Assembly (NCBI RefSeq): GCF_002025255.2
Contig: NZ_CP054587.1
Span: forward strand, 186,001 to 250,000
From: Halolamina sp. CBA1230
Lineage (GTDB): Archaea; Halobacteriota; Halobacteria; Halobacteriales; Haloferacaceae
Reading direction: 5' to 3'
DNA: 64,000 bases
This document shows positions 8,928 to 16,791 of the stretch, in pieces. Every line of letters begins with the position of its first letter. Position 1 is the stretch's first letter. Both the position numbers and the translations under genes were made by a program. A model generated the notes under the pieces. That model was not told the DNA's origin, did no database searches, and saw nothing but the letters and a program-made list of their open reading frames with translations.

Positions 8928-9283
8928 CGCGACAGCATCTCGAGGCTAGACCACTTGCGACCGCACTGCCCCGCACAGCCCTCACACCTCCCCAGCCGAT
9001 TCGCTCGCTTTCGCTCGCTCATCCCTCGCGCGCTCGTTCGCGCACGGAGGCGCTCACGTCGCGCACCACCGCGGCTGCGGTGCGGTACGCGGTGGACGCC
9101 TCGCGCTCGCCAACGGTCGGCGAGGCGGGCGAGAGCCGCAGGCTCTCGCTGCTTCCCGCTTGCTTCGCTCGCGGGAACGCGGGGGGAGGGGTGGGGATTC
9201 CATGCTGCGCCGGGCCTCGTGCCCGGCGCCCTGCGGTCACAAGTGGTCATGCTTCGAGGCGCTGTCGCGGTCACGGTTGCTGT
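8914..9283. repeat. inverted-repeat-bounded, gene-free element
   Basis: The reverse complement of 8914-8964 and the direct sequence 9233-9283 align as GCGGTC-R-CAAGTGGTC, then NNGC-Y-TCGAG, then GCTGTCGCGGTC, with roughly four of five bases equal over about 45 bp. Between the arms lie several hairpins (including 9130-9177) and GC-skewed runs, and no frame that looks like protein. It resembles a small non-autonomous element or the remains of one. No transposase is present. Confidence 0.5.
9130..9177 (+). repeat. composite hairpin module, copy 1
   Basis: The first hairpin is CGAGAGCC (9130-9137), loop GCA, GGCTCTCG (9141-9148). It is perfect over 8 bp. After 4 bases comes a second: TTCCCGC (9153-9159), an 11-base loop TTGCTTCGCTC, then GCGGGAA (9171-9177). 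The same triloop plus 11-base-loop arrangement recurs at 42661-42708 and 46784-46830. Confidence 0.75.
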
Positions 9284-9392
9284 CTCAGAAGTCAACGATC
9301 GAGATGCTGTTGCCGTCGCGGTTGCTGTCTCAGTGATCTACGATCGAGATACCGTCGCTGTCGCGGGTACTGATCACGTTATCAACGATCAA
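9255..9392 (+). repeat. degenerate tandem repeat of about 45 bp
   Basis: Three successive degenerate units carry the pattern GTYGCGGTTGCTGTCTCAG, then an 'ACGATCGAGAT' or 'ACGATC' box. Examples are the boxes at about 9295, 9340 and 9384. They follow the right arm of the inverted repeat. The region translates to an artificial Val/Ala-rich string, so it is treated as repeat DNA, not a gene. Confidence 0.55.
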
Positions 9393-9454
9393 ACTGCGTA
9401 CTCCTGATCCCACTCCCAGAAGCAACGCACGACGAAAAACCACGAAAACCCGAC

Positions 9455-10081
9455 TTACAGCAACTGCGCGACGATCTCGTCCTCGAACGCCGCGGTCCCG
9501 GCGGCGATGCGCGCCCCGGCGATGAACAGCGGCTCGTCGGTCTCCTCGACGATGTGGTCGGTGAACGCCTCCAGCCACGTCAGCAGGTGCTCGTCGAGGA
9601 ACACGCGCTCGAAGCCGACCGTCTCGTCCTGGCCGGCGCGCTGGCGCTCGATCAGGTTCCGCAGGAACGCGAACTCCACGGCGATGTGGTCGTTCTCCTC
9701 GCCGTACTCCTCCGGGGGGTTCCAGCCCGCGGCGTCGTAGCTGGCCTCCACGTCGGCTAGCCCCTCGCCGATGAAGTCGGTGCCGTCCCGGTAGTACGTC
9801 TCGTGGGGGAGCACCTCCGGCCGGGGGCCGACCATCACCGCAGTGTACTCCCGGGCGAGCTCGTCGACCACCTCGTCGACGTCGCGGCCCTGGTTCTGCT
9901 CGACGAACTCCTCCAGCGCGTCGAAACCGGCGTCGAGGTAGTCGTTGACCTCCTCGCCCGGCGTCTCGATCTCGCCCGCGAGCAGGCGCTCCACGAACGC
10001 CTCGTCGGGCGTGTCGTGGAACACTTCGATCACGAAGTCGACCAGTTCGATGCGTGCGTCGTAGACGGCGTTGTCGTCCAT
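9455..10081 (-). CDS. TorD/DmsD-type chaperone for the molybdoenzyme
   Basis: This 208-residue all-helical acidic protein has the TorD family hallmarks: a central 'HETYYRDG' segment and the 'EEYGEENDHIAVEFAFLRNL' pattern (family: D/E-H...E..FM..L), then a C-terminal helical half. Such chaperones bind the Tat signal and the apo-form of molybdopterin enzymes during cofactor insertion. It is the second gene of the minus-strand pair, 3 bases after the HdrA-like gene, and is divergent from a Tat-exported molybdopterin oxidoreductase at 12475. That enzyme is its likely client. Confidence 0.85.
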   Translation of the reverse strand: MDDNAVYDARIELVDFVIEVFHDTPDEAFVERLLAGEIETPGEEVNDYLDAGFDALEEFVEQNQGRDVDEVVDELAREYTAVMVGPRPEVLPHETYYRDGTDFIGEGLADVEASYDAAGWNPPEEYGEENDHIAVEFAFLRNLIERQRAGQDETVGFERVFLDEHLLTWLEAFTDHIVEETDEPLFIAGARIAAGTAAFEDEIVAQLL

Positions 10082-10084
10082 TAG

Positions 10085-12202
10085 TTACCCCTGGAAAACG
10101 ATCTTCGCGCGGCACTCGTCGCAGTACTCGAAGATGCTGTGCTCGGTGTCGCCGGCGACGCCCTCGACGAGGTCGCCCACCTCGTCGCGGACTTTCTCCA
10201 TCGACCCGCGGCTGGTAAAGGGCGTGCCACAGCGGACACACTCGAGCATCTCGCCCTCGAACACGGGCTCCCACTCCTCGCCGTCGCGGTTCTCCGGCAG
10301 GCGCGAGCGCTCGAGGCCGGCCTCGATGGTGATGGCCCCCTCGGGACAGCCGCTCTCACAGAGCCCGCAGTTCACGCAGTCCGCGTGGTTGAACTGGAGC
10401 TCCCCGTCGCTGGAACGCTGGATCGCGTCCGTGGGACAGAGCGCCGAACACGTCGGGGTGAGGTTGCAGTCGTCCGAGACTTCCATCCGGCCGAACGTGT
10501 CCAGCCCGCGGATCACGTCGCGTTCGGGCTCCGTCTCCTCGATGATGGCCCGCAGCGACTCCAGCGCCCAGTCGTGAGTGGTGAACGGCTCGCGGGGGGA
10601 GTCCGGCCGGCCCGTCCCAGTCGCCTCGTACTCGCCGGTCGGGAGCGGCGAGGGCTCAAGATCCTCGACGAACTCGTCCAGTTCGTCCGCGAAGGCGGTC
10701 GGATCGTCGCCCTCGGGGGCGAAGAAGGCGGTCCGCGAGCCGAGTTCGAGATCGCCGGTGGCGACGTTCATCCGGTCGACCAGTTCCGCCTTCGGGTCGG
10801 GGCCGGAGTGGAGACACGCGTCGCCACAGCCCACGATGGCGACGCCGTCGGCGCCCGCCGCGAGCGCGTGGAGCACCTGCGCCTCGCCTACCGTGTCCGT
10901 ACAGTTCACGCGAACTGGGAGGATCGGTTGGTAGGCGACGTCCTCGCCGCGGCCGGCGCGGCGCCCGTAGCTCGAAAGCGCGTCGGCGGCCTGCTCCGAG
11001 CAGACGAACGCGATCACGGGCGAGTCGATGCCCGTGTCGCCGCCGAAGAAGTTCGAGAGCCGGCCGCCCTCCTCGATGTCCAGCAGCGACTCCACTTCCC
11101 GCGCCAGCCGCTTGTTCGTCGGCTCGCGGAGTTCGACCGCGCCCGTGGGACACGAGGAAGTACACGCCCCACAGTCCATGCAGGCGGTCTGGTCGAACTC
11201 GACTTCGTCCACCGATGGTCGGGAGACGGCTTCGTGCGGGCACGCGTCCGTACAACGCGTACAGCCCTCGACGCCGGAGTCGCCCGAGGCACAGAGATCC
11301 ATGTCGATATCGAGGTGCTGGGGTTTGCTGATCCCGCCGAGCTGGCTCTCGACGGCCGCGGCGACGCCGCCGTCGAAGTGCGAGAAGTAGCCGAGTTGGC
11401 CGCCCCGCGCCCGCGTCGGGCCGCCGGGGTAGACGACCTGGTCGGCCTCGATCGTCCGCTCGACGCCCTCGGGTTCGATGGCGTCGACCGGACAGCAGTC
11501 GAGGTAGTCGCCGTCCGGCGCGTCCGGCGCGATGTCGACCGGGTAGGAGCTGACTACTCCGTCGGGCCCCTGCTTCACACACTCCATACAGCCGATACAG
11601 TCCTCGGTGACGCGGGTCTCGACGGCCAGTTCGAACTCGCCGAACGAGCCCGAGAGGTCACGGAGCCGGCCGCGTTCGACGTCGACGTCGTCGAGGTCGT
11701 GGTCCGGGTCGCCGAACTCCTTGCCGTTGGCGAGCAGCGTCACGTCGGCGCGTCCCGAGAGCGACGCGGCGGCGGCGGCGTCGCCGACGACCACGACGTG
11801 GTCGCCGGCTTCCTTCGACACCGTCCGCGAGGGCGACTCCTCGCGCAGGCCGGCGACGGTCGCGTCGATGGTCCGGGCGGTCTTCTCGGTGGCTTCGGGG
11901 GTGTCGTGGACCCAGCCGGAGCCCTCGCGGTGGTCGACGAACGCGGTAGCGTCGGGGTGGAGCCCCTGCGCCTCGGCCATCTCGCGGATCCGCTGCTGGC
12001 AGCCGGCGTCGGGGGCGGTCGCCACCACGTGATCGAGGTCGTACTCCTCGACGACGGCCGCCGCTTTCCCGAGGCCGTCGCCACACAGGTGGCTCGCGCT
12101 GGCGACCACCTCGACGTCGTCGTCGCCGACGCCCTCCCTGACGCCCGCCGCGTCGATGGCGTCGGGGGCGCCGCAGTCGCAGACGAACGCGCCTACCTTC
12201 AT
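10085..12202 (-). CDS. HdrA-derived multi-ferredoxin protein with MvhD-like domain
   Basis: The 705-residue protein starts 'MKVGAFVCDCG' like HdrA of heterodisulfide reductase. The flavin-binding fold of HdrA is reduced to a short remnant near residue 135 ('HVVVVGDAAAAASL', lacking GxGxxG). Ferredoxin-type motifs follow: 'CIGCMECV' with a following 'CCP', 'CTRCTDACP', 'CMDCGACTSSCP', and near the C-terminus 'CVNCGLCESGCP'. Between them is an MvhD-like domain ('VIAFVCSEQAADAL...VNCTDTVG...GCGDACLHSGP'). The end carries a CxxC zinc/rubredoxin-like segment ('LECVRCGTP...YCDECRAK'). It likely moves electrons in the cytoplasm. Its position beside torD and divergent from the formate-dehydrogenase-type operon ties it to that enzyme, though the partner is inferred. 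Confidence 0.8.
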   Translation of the reverse strand: MKVGAFVCDCGAPDAIDAAGVREGVGDDDVEVVASASHLCGDGLGKAAAVVEEYDLDHVVATAPDAGCQQRIREMAEAQGLHPDATAFVDHREGSGWVHDTPEATEKTARTIDATVAGLREESPSRTVSKEAGDHVVVVGDAAAAASLSGRADVTLLANGKEFGDPDHDLDDVDVERGRLRDLSGSFGEFELAVETRVTEDCIGCMECVKQGPDGVVSSYPVDIAPDAPDGDYLDCCPVDAIEPEGVERTIEADQVVYPGGPTRARGGQLGYFSHFDGGVAAAVESQLGGISKPQHLDIDMDLCASGDSGVEGCTRCTDACPHEAVSRPSVDEVEFDQTACMDCGACTSSCPTGAVELREPTNKRLAREVESLLDIEEGGRLSNFFGGDTGIDSPVIAFVCSEQAADALSSYGRRAGRGEDVAYQPILPVRVNCTDTVGEAQVLHALAAGADGVAIVGCGDACLHSGPDPKAELVDRMNVATGDLELGSRTAFFAPEGDDPTAFADELDEFVEDLEPSPLPTGEYEATGTGRPDSPREPFTTHDWALESLRAIIEETEPERDVIRGLDTFGRMEVSDDCNLTPTCSALCPTDAIQRSSDGELQFNHADCVNCGLCESGCPEGAITIEAGLERSRLPENRDGEEWEPVFEGEMLECVRCGTPFTSRGSMEKVRDEVGDLVEGVAGDTEHSIFEYCDECRAKIVFQG

Positions 12203-12474
12203 CGTCCGAGCGCTTACCCACCCCTCCCAATAGGGCTTGCGACACGGGCAGTTTTACTTTTGGTAGACCGAAAAATAGTCGGACAGTTTACGGTATCGGT
12301 TTCGTCGAGTCGAGATATCGGATTCATGTTCGGTAATTCAGTTTCATTTCGGGCGCGAAACCCGTAGATACGCCCCGAAATCGCGGTACAGGCGTGCGAT
12401 GGATTCAAGGAGTACCCGTCCGTGTTTCCGTTAATTCGTGCCAACACGTATCGTTGGCACGACATGATTCAACA
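12203..12474. promoter_or_regulatory. divergent control region of the formate-dehydrogenase-type locus
   Basis: The 272-base gap between the divergent operons is clearly richer in A+T than its flanks, with T- and A-rich tracts at 12250-12310 (TTTTACTTTT, GAAAAATAG) that could hold TATA boxes. It carries a perfect inverted repeat close to the rightward start (separate entry). No protein-like frame covers it. Confidence 0.55.
12436..12462. promoter_or_regulatory. perfect 10-bp inverted repeat before the molybdoenzyme start (putative operator)
   Basis: TCGTGCCAAC (12436-12445), a 7-base spacer ACGTATC, and GTTGGCACGA (12453-12462) form a perfect dyad ending 12 bases before the ATG at 12475. The spacing of half-sites suits a dimeric helix-turn-helix regulator. 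In RNA it would form a hairpin near the start codon. No regulator gene is adjacent. Confidence 0.55.
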
Positions 12475-15400
12475 ATGAGTTCAGAACCAGTCTCCCTCGA
12501 CCTGGACCGCAGGTCGTTCCTGAAGGCGAGCGCGTTGGCCGGCGCGGTTGCCCTCGGGGGCGGCGGCGCGGGACAGGCGCTCGCTCAAAGTGACGGGGAG
12601 GTCGACGGAACCGACGATGAGGGCGAACTCACGAAGACGGTCTGTAACTTCTGTGCCGTCGGCTGTGGGTTCCGGGGAGAACGGAAGGGGAACGCCTTCG
12701 TCGGGCAGGAGCCCTGGCACGAGAACCCGATAAACAACGGCTCGCTCTGCTCGAAGGGTGCCGCGATCTACGGCAGCGAGCACTCCGAGCGCCGACTCAA
12801 ACACCCCCTCGTGAAGGAGGGGGACACGTCGTGGCGCAAGGTCGGCTGGAACGAGGCGCTCGACAAGGTCGCCGGCGAGATCGAGGAGATCCGGCAGGAG
12901 CACGGCCCCGACTCGGTGATGTGGATGGGGTCGGCCCACTTCTGCAACGAGGAGTCCTACGCGTTCCGGAAGCTCTCGAGCATCTTCGGAACCAACAACT
13001 GCGACCACCAGGCCCGGATCTGCCACTCCACCACCGTCGCCGGCCTCGCGAACACGTGGGGGTACGGGGCGATGACCAACACGATCAACGACTACCGCAA
13101 CTTCGATCTCAACATCATCATCGGCCAGAACCCGGCCGAGGCCCACCCGATCGCGATGCAGCACATCCTCGAGGGCCAGAAGCGCGGCGGCACCATCGCC
13201 ACCGTCGACCCGCGGTTCACAAAGACCGCGGCGAAAGGCGACTACTACTACCGGATGCGGCCCGGCACCGACGTCGCCCTGATGATGGGGCTGATGAAGT
13301 ATCTCCGGGACGAGCAGAACCTCGACCGGGAGATGCTCGAGGAGCGGGTCATGGGCTGGCCCGACGTCGAGTCCGAACTCGACCAGTACGACCTCGAGAC
13401 CGTCGAGGACATCACCTGGGTGAGCCAGGAGCAGATCCAGGAACTCGGCGATCTGATCGCCGAGAACGCGCCGAACGTCCAGATCGAGTGGGCGATGGGC
13501 GGCACCCAGCACAACAACGGGACCCAGAACATCCGCTCGTACGCGCTCACCTCGCTGGCCTCCGGGAGCGCCGCCCGATCCGGCGGCGGCCTGCAGGTCA
13601 TGCGTGGCCACGCGAACGTCCAGGGGGCGACCGACCTCGCGGTCGCGAGCCACATCCTGCCGGGCTACTACGCGGTCGGCTCGCCCGGCTCCTGGCGCTA
13701 CTGGAGCGAAGTGTGGTCGGAGAGCCCGTACACGAGCGGCGATATTTCCTTCGAGGAACTGTACGACCGCTACGACCTGATGCCGGAGGAGAAGTACACC
13801 CGGCAGTCGGGCGAGGGGGAAGTCGACGAGACGTTCCCGAACGACCGCTCGATGATGTTCCAGAAGGGGATGACCGTCGCCCGCTGGTTCGACGGCGGGC
13901 TCCCCCAGGAGGAGCGGCTCAACGAGACGCCGCTGTACCAGCCTGACGAGCTGAAAGCCGTCGTCATCTGGGGGCACTCCATCAACTCCATCTCGGAGAT
14001 GCAGAAGATGAAGGACGCGATGGACCGGCTGGATCTGGTCGTCGTCGTCGACGTGTTCCCCTCCGTGGCGTCGGTGCTGTCGGATCAGGACAACGTCGTG
14101 ATCCTCTCGGCGGCCTCGCAGTACGAGCACCACCGCTCGCTCACCAACTCCCACCGCTCGGTGCAGTGGTCCGAGCCGGTGCGGCCGCCCTCGCACAACA
14201 CGAAGCCGGACCTCGAGATCATGCAGGAGCTCGCGGCCCGCTTCGGCTTCGGCGAGCACTTCGACTGGGGTTCGGGTCCCGGCCTCTACAACGGCAAGAG
14301 CACCTACGAGGAGGTGCTCCGGGAGGTCAACCTCGGCGTCCGAACGATCGGCTACCAGCAGGACCCACAGCGCCTGCAGGAACAGCAGGAGTACGACTAC
14401 GCGTTCTCCACGGACAACCTCCGGTGTGAGGAGGAGGGGCTCCCCGTCTCCGGGGAGTTCTGGCAGCTCCCGTGGCCCTGCTGGGGCGAGGGCCACCCCG
14501 GGACGCCGATCATCTGGAACGACGACCTCGACCCACGGAACGGCGGGCAGGACTTCCGCGCCCGCTGGGGTGTCCAGGCGCCGACACCCGAGGAGTGGGA
14601 GGGGATGAACACGGGCGACAAGGAGTACCCGATGCAGGAGACGTACGACCAGGGCGGCGAGGAAGCCCTGAACCTCCTGCGTGACCCGTACACCCCCGAC
14701 TGGGAGTCCGACTTCGACGGCGAGGTCAACGGCGTCCCGCAGTACCCCGGGTTCGCGACGACGCTGCCCGAGGACTACTCCAACCCCGATCAGCTCTCGC
14801 TCCCGTACGCGTACGCGCTCGACCCGGAGCAGTCCGTCTACGACACGGCGGTCGCGATGAACGAGCGCTACGGGACGGACTTCGACGAGGAGTTCTACCA
14901 GCAGTACGACTACGCGCAGCCCGACGCGCCGACGGGGCGTGGCCGCGCACGTGGGGTCACGTGGAACTTCATCGACACCGTCCCGGTCCACCGGGAGCCG
15001 GTCGAGAGCCCGCGTCCCGACCTGGTCGAGGAGTGGCCCGCGAACGGCCAGCAGACCAACTTCTACCGGCTCGACCAGAACAACGCGGCGGTCCAGGAGC
15101 GTGCGACCGCCGCCGCGAACGATCCGAGCGACGAAGAGGCGTTCAGCACGGTCATGACCACGGGCCGGCAGGTCGAGCACCAGGGTGGCGGGGCGGAGTC
15201 CCGCTCCAACGAGTACCTGGCCGACCTCCAGCCCCACATGTACGCCGAGATCCACCCGGAGATGGCCGACGAGATGGGGATCGACGGCGGCGACCTCGTC
15301 GTCGTCTCCACGACGGACCGTGGGTCGGTCCTGGTCAAGTCTCGCGTCACACCCCGTCCCGGCTACGGGCCCGAGGAGGAGGAGATCTTCCTTCCGTACC

Positions 15401-15690
15401 ACTGGGGCGGGATCGCGAAGGGCGAGAGCCTGCTCGAGAAGTACCCCGACGGCAACGAGCCGTTCGCCATCGGCGACTCGGCGAACTTCATCACCTCGCG
15501 CGGGTACGACGTCGAGACTCAGATGCAGGAGACCAAGGCGGCGCTGGCGAAGGTCCGCCCAGCGACGCAGGAGCTGGTCGACGAGCTCAACATGAACGTC
15601 GACCTGGAGACGTTCTCGTTCCCGCAGGACGAGGCGGGCTTCGGCCAGCAGAAGGAGTTCGACACCCGCGACCACAAATCCACTCAGTAA
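12475..15690 (+). CDS. formate-dehydrogenase-type molybdopterin oxidoreductase, catalytic subunit
   Basis: The start at 12475 gives a twin-arginine signal ('DRRSFLKASALAGAVALGG', Arg12-Arg13), so the 1071-residue enzyme is exported folded. The [4Fe-4S] ligands are Cys57, Cys60, Cys64 and Cys92. The active-site segment 'HQARICHSTTVAGLANTWG' places Cys183-His184 where FdnG-type formate dehydrogenases have Sec/Cys-His. It is followed by 'GAMTNTINDYRNFDL' and 'GQNPAEAHP', both close to FdnG. The C-terminal molybdopterin-dinucleotide domain is intact. Expected reaction: formate to CO2 on the outer side of the membrane, with electrons to the Fe-S subunit. Substrate is inferred from the Cys-His motif. 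It leads a four-gene operon and follows a 10-bp inverted repeat. Confidence 0.88.
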   Translation: MSSEPVSLDLDRRSFLKASALAGAVALGGGGAGQALAQSDGEVDGTDDEGELTKTVCNFCAVGCGFRGERKGNAFVGQEPWHENPINNGSLCSKGAAIYGSEHSERRLKHPLVKEGDTSWRKVGWNEALDKVAGEIEEIRQEHGPDSVMWMGSAHFCNEESYAFRKLSSIFGTNNCDHQARICHSTTVAGLANTWGYGAMTNTINDYRNFDLNIIIGQNPAEAHPIAMQHILEGQKRGGTIATVDPRFTKTAAKGDYYYRMRPGTDVALMMGLMKYLRDEQNLDREMLEERVMGWPDVESELDQYDLETVEDITWVSQEQIQELGDLIAENAPNVQIEWAMGGTQHNNGTQNIRSYALTSLASGSAARSGGGLQVMRGHANVQGATDLAVASHILPGYYAVGSPGSWRYWSEVWSESPYTSGDISFEELYDRYDLMPEEKYTRQSGEGEVDETFPNDRSMMFQKGMTVARWFDGGLPQEERLNETPLYQPDELKAVVIWGHSINSISEMQKMKDAMDRLDLVVVVDVFPSVASVLSDQDNVVILSAASQYEHHRSLTNSHRSVQWSEPVRPPSHNTKPDLEIMQELAARFGFGEHFDWGSGPGLYNGKSTYEEVLREVNLGVRTIGYQQDPQRLQEQQEYDYAFSTDNLRCEEEGLPVSGEFWQLPWPCWGEGHPGTPIIWNDDLDPRNGGQDFRARWGVQAPTPEEWEGMNTGDKEYPMQETYDQGGEEALNLLRDPYTPDWESDFDGEVNGVPQYPGFATTLPEDYSNPDQLSLPYAYALDPEQSVYDTAVAMNERYGTDFDEEFYQQYDYAQPDAPTGRGRARGVTWNFIDTVPVHREPVESPRPDLVEEWPANGQQTNFYRLDQNNAAVQERATAAANDPSDEEAFSTVMTTGRQVEHQGGGAESRSNEYLADLQPHMYAEIHPEMADEMGIDGGDLVVVSTTDRGSVLVKSRVTPRPGYGPEEEEIFLPYHWGGIAKGESLLEKYPDGNEPFAIGDSANFITSRGYDVETQMQETKAALAKVRPATQELVDELNMNVDLETFSFPQDEAGFGQQKEFDTRDHKSTQ

Positions 15691-15691
15691 G

Positions 15692-16369
15692 ATGTCCACC
15701 AACGAATCAAACACCGAAATAATCGGCCAAGGGGTGATGAGCACCGGTGAGGATACGCGCATCTTCCCCGACGTGGCCGCGTGTATCGACTGTGGCGGCT
15801 GTGTAGTCGCCTGTAACCGAACGTGGGACACACCCCGCGACGAACAGCGCATCAGCATCTCGACGATGCTCGAGGGCGAGGAGGGTGCCGAGGGGCTCAA
15901 CGCGAACCCCAATCAGGCGATGGCCCAGGGCGAGAAACCGGGCGAGACCAGCATCCCGATGCAGTGTTACCACTGCGAGAACGCGCCCTGCGTGTCGGTC
16001 TGTCCGGTCGACGCCCTCGTGAAGAAGGACGACGGGTTCGTCGACGTGCGTGACGACGTCTGTATCGGCTGCCAGTACTGCCTCTCGGCCTGCCCGTTCG
16101 GCGCCCCGCAGTTCCCGGGCGCGAACGACGGCTCGGCGGAGATATTCGGCACCGGCGGCACGATGGACAAGTGTACGATGTGCCAGGAGCGACAGGACGT
16201 CGGCAAGGGGCCGGCGTGTGCCGAGGAGTGTGCGACCGACGCTATCCTCGTGGGCACCTCCGACCAGATCGCGGACGAGCTCGACAAGCGTGACTCCGGA
16301 GCGTTCTTCAACGACGAGGCGATGGAGATCGTCTTCGGCGAAGACGACGCGGAGGCGTTCGGCGTATGA
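15692..16369 (+). CDS. four-cluster iron-sulfur subunit of the molybdoenzyme
   Basis: The 225-residue protein starts 1 base after the catalytic subunit stop. It has the DMSO-reductase-family beta-subunit arrangement: 'CIDCGGCVVAC', 'CYHCENAPCVSVCP', 'CIGCQYCLSACPFGAP' and 'CTMCQERQDVGKGPACAEEC'. These would bind four [4Fe-4S] clusters and carry electrons from the catalytic subunit to the membrane cytochrome. There is no signal peptide of its own, as expected if it is co-exported with the Tat-bearing subunit. Its end overlaps the next gene (ATGA). Confidence 0.9.
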   Translation: MSTNESNTEIIGQGVMSTGEDTRIFPDVAACIDCGGCVVACNRTWDTPRDEQRISISTMLEGEEGAEGLNANPNQAMAQGEKPGETSIPMQCYHCENAPCVSVCPVDALVKKDDGFVDVRDDVCIGCQYCLSACPFGAPQFPGANDGSAEIFGTGGTMDKCTMCQERQDVGKGPACAEECATDAILVGTSDQIADELDKRDSGAFFNDEAMEIVFGEDDAEAFGV

Positions 16370-16791
16370 GCGACTCGACCGAGGAGGACGACGACGTCAG
16401 CAGCTACTCGGGGATCGTCGTCGCGGTCAACGCCGTGATCTCGGTAGCGGTCGCCCTCGGGCTGATCTGGGTCGTCAGCGGGTTCAACATCTTCTACGAG
16501 CGCCTGCAGCGCGTCCGGCCGACCGTCGAGGGAGGCGGGGTCGGCACCTCGTTCGCACAGGGCAACGAGATCGGCTGGCTCGTGTTCATGGTCGAAGCGA
16601 TCCACGCGATCGACGTACTGATGGGACTGTTCATCCTGGTGATGGTGTTCGTCCACTGGGGCGCGTTCCGTCGCCTCGCAGCGCGGATGCGTCAGCCCGG
16701 CGAGTCCCGCGTCGCGACGGATGGTGGCTCGCCGGCACGGGGAGCCGGCGAGGACGGCGGTACTGCCGACGACGGAGGTGAGAGCCGATGA
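16366..16791 (+). CDS. extra small membrane subunit of the formate-dehydrogenase-type complex
   Basis: This 141-residue protein overlaps both neighbours by 4 bases and has two transmembrane helices (about 16-40 and 64-92). A connecting segment is probably exposed, and the tail is Gly/Asp-rich and disordered. A His in the second helix region ('MVEAIHAIDVLMG') and one at its end ('FVHWGAF') could be haem or quinone-site residues, but this is speculative. I do not know this subunit from bacterial formate dehydrogenases. Placement between the Fe-S and cytochrome b genes argues for membership in the complex. Confidence 0.7.
   Translation: MSDSTEEDDDVSSYSGIVVAVNAVISVAVALGLIWVVSGFNIFYERLQRVRPTVEGGGVGTSFAQGNEIGWLVFMVEAIHAIDVLMGLFILVMVFVHWGAFRRLAARMRQPGESRVATDGGSPARGAGEDGGTADDGGESR

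Noticed and set aside
8955-9407. Open frames of about 150 codons across the repeat region
   Set aside because: The translations are Arg-rich or a repetitive Val/Ala string caused by the tandem repeat, with no start signal or conserved motif.
12481-15912. Very long open frame antisense to the molybdoenzyme gene
   Set aside because: High-GC codon bias keeps the antisense frame open. The sense strand has a clear enzyme with all motifs. The same holds for long antisense frames at 2689-4062, 20303-23008, 36094-38733, 49736-52603 and 56467-58443.
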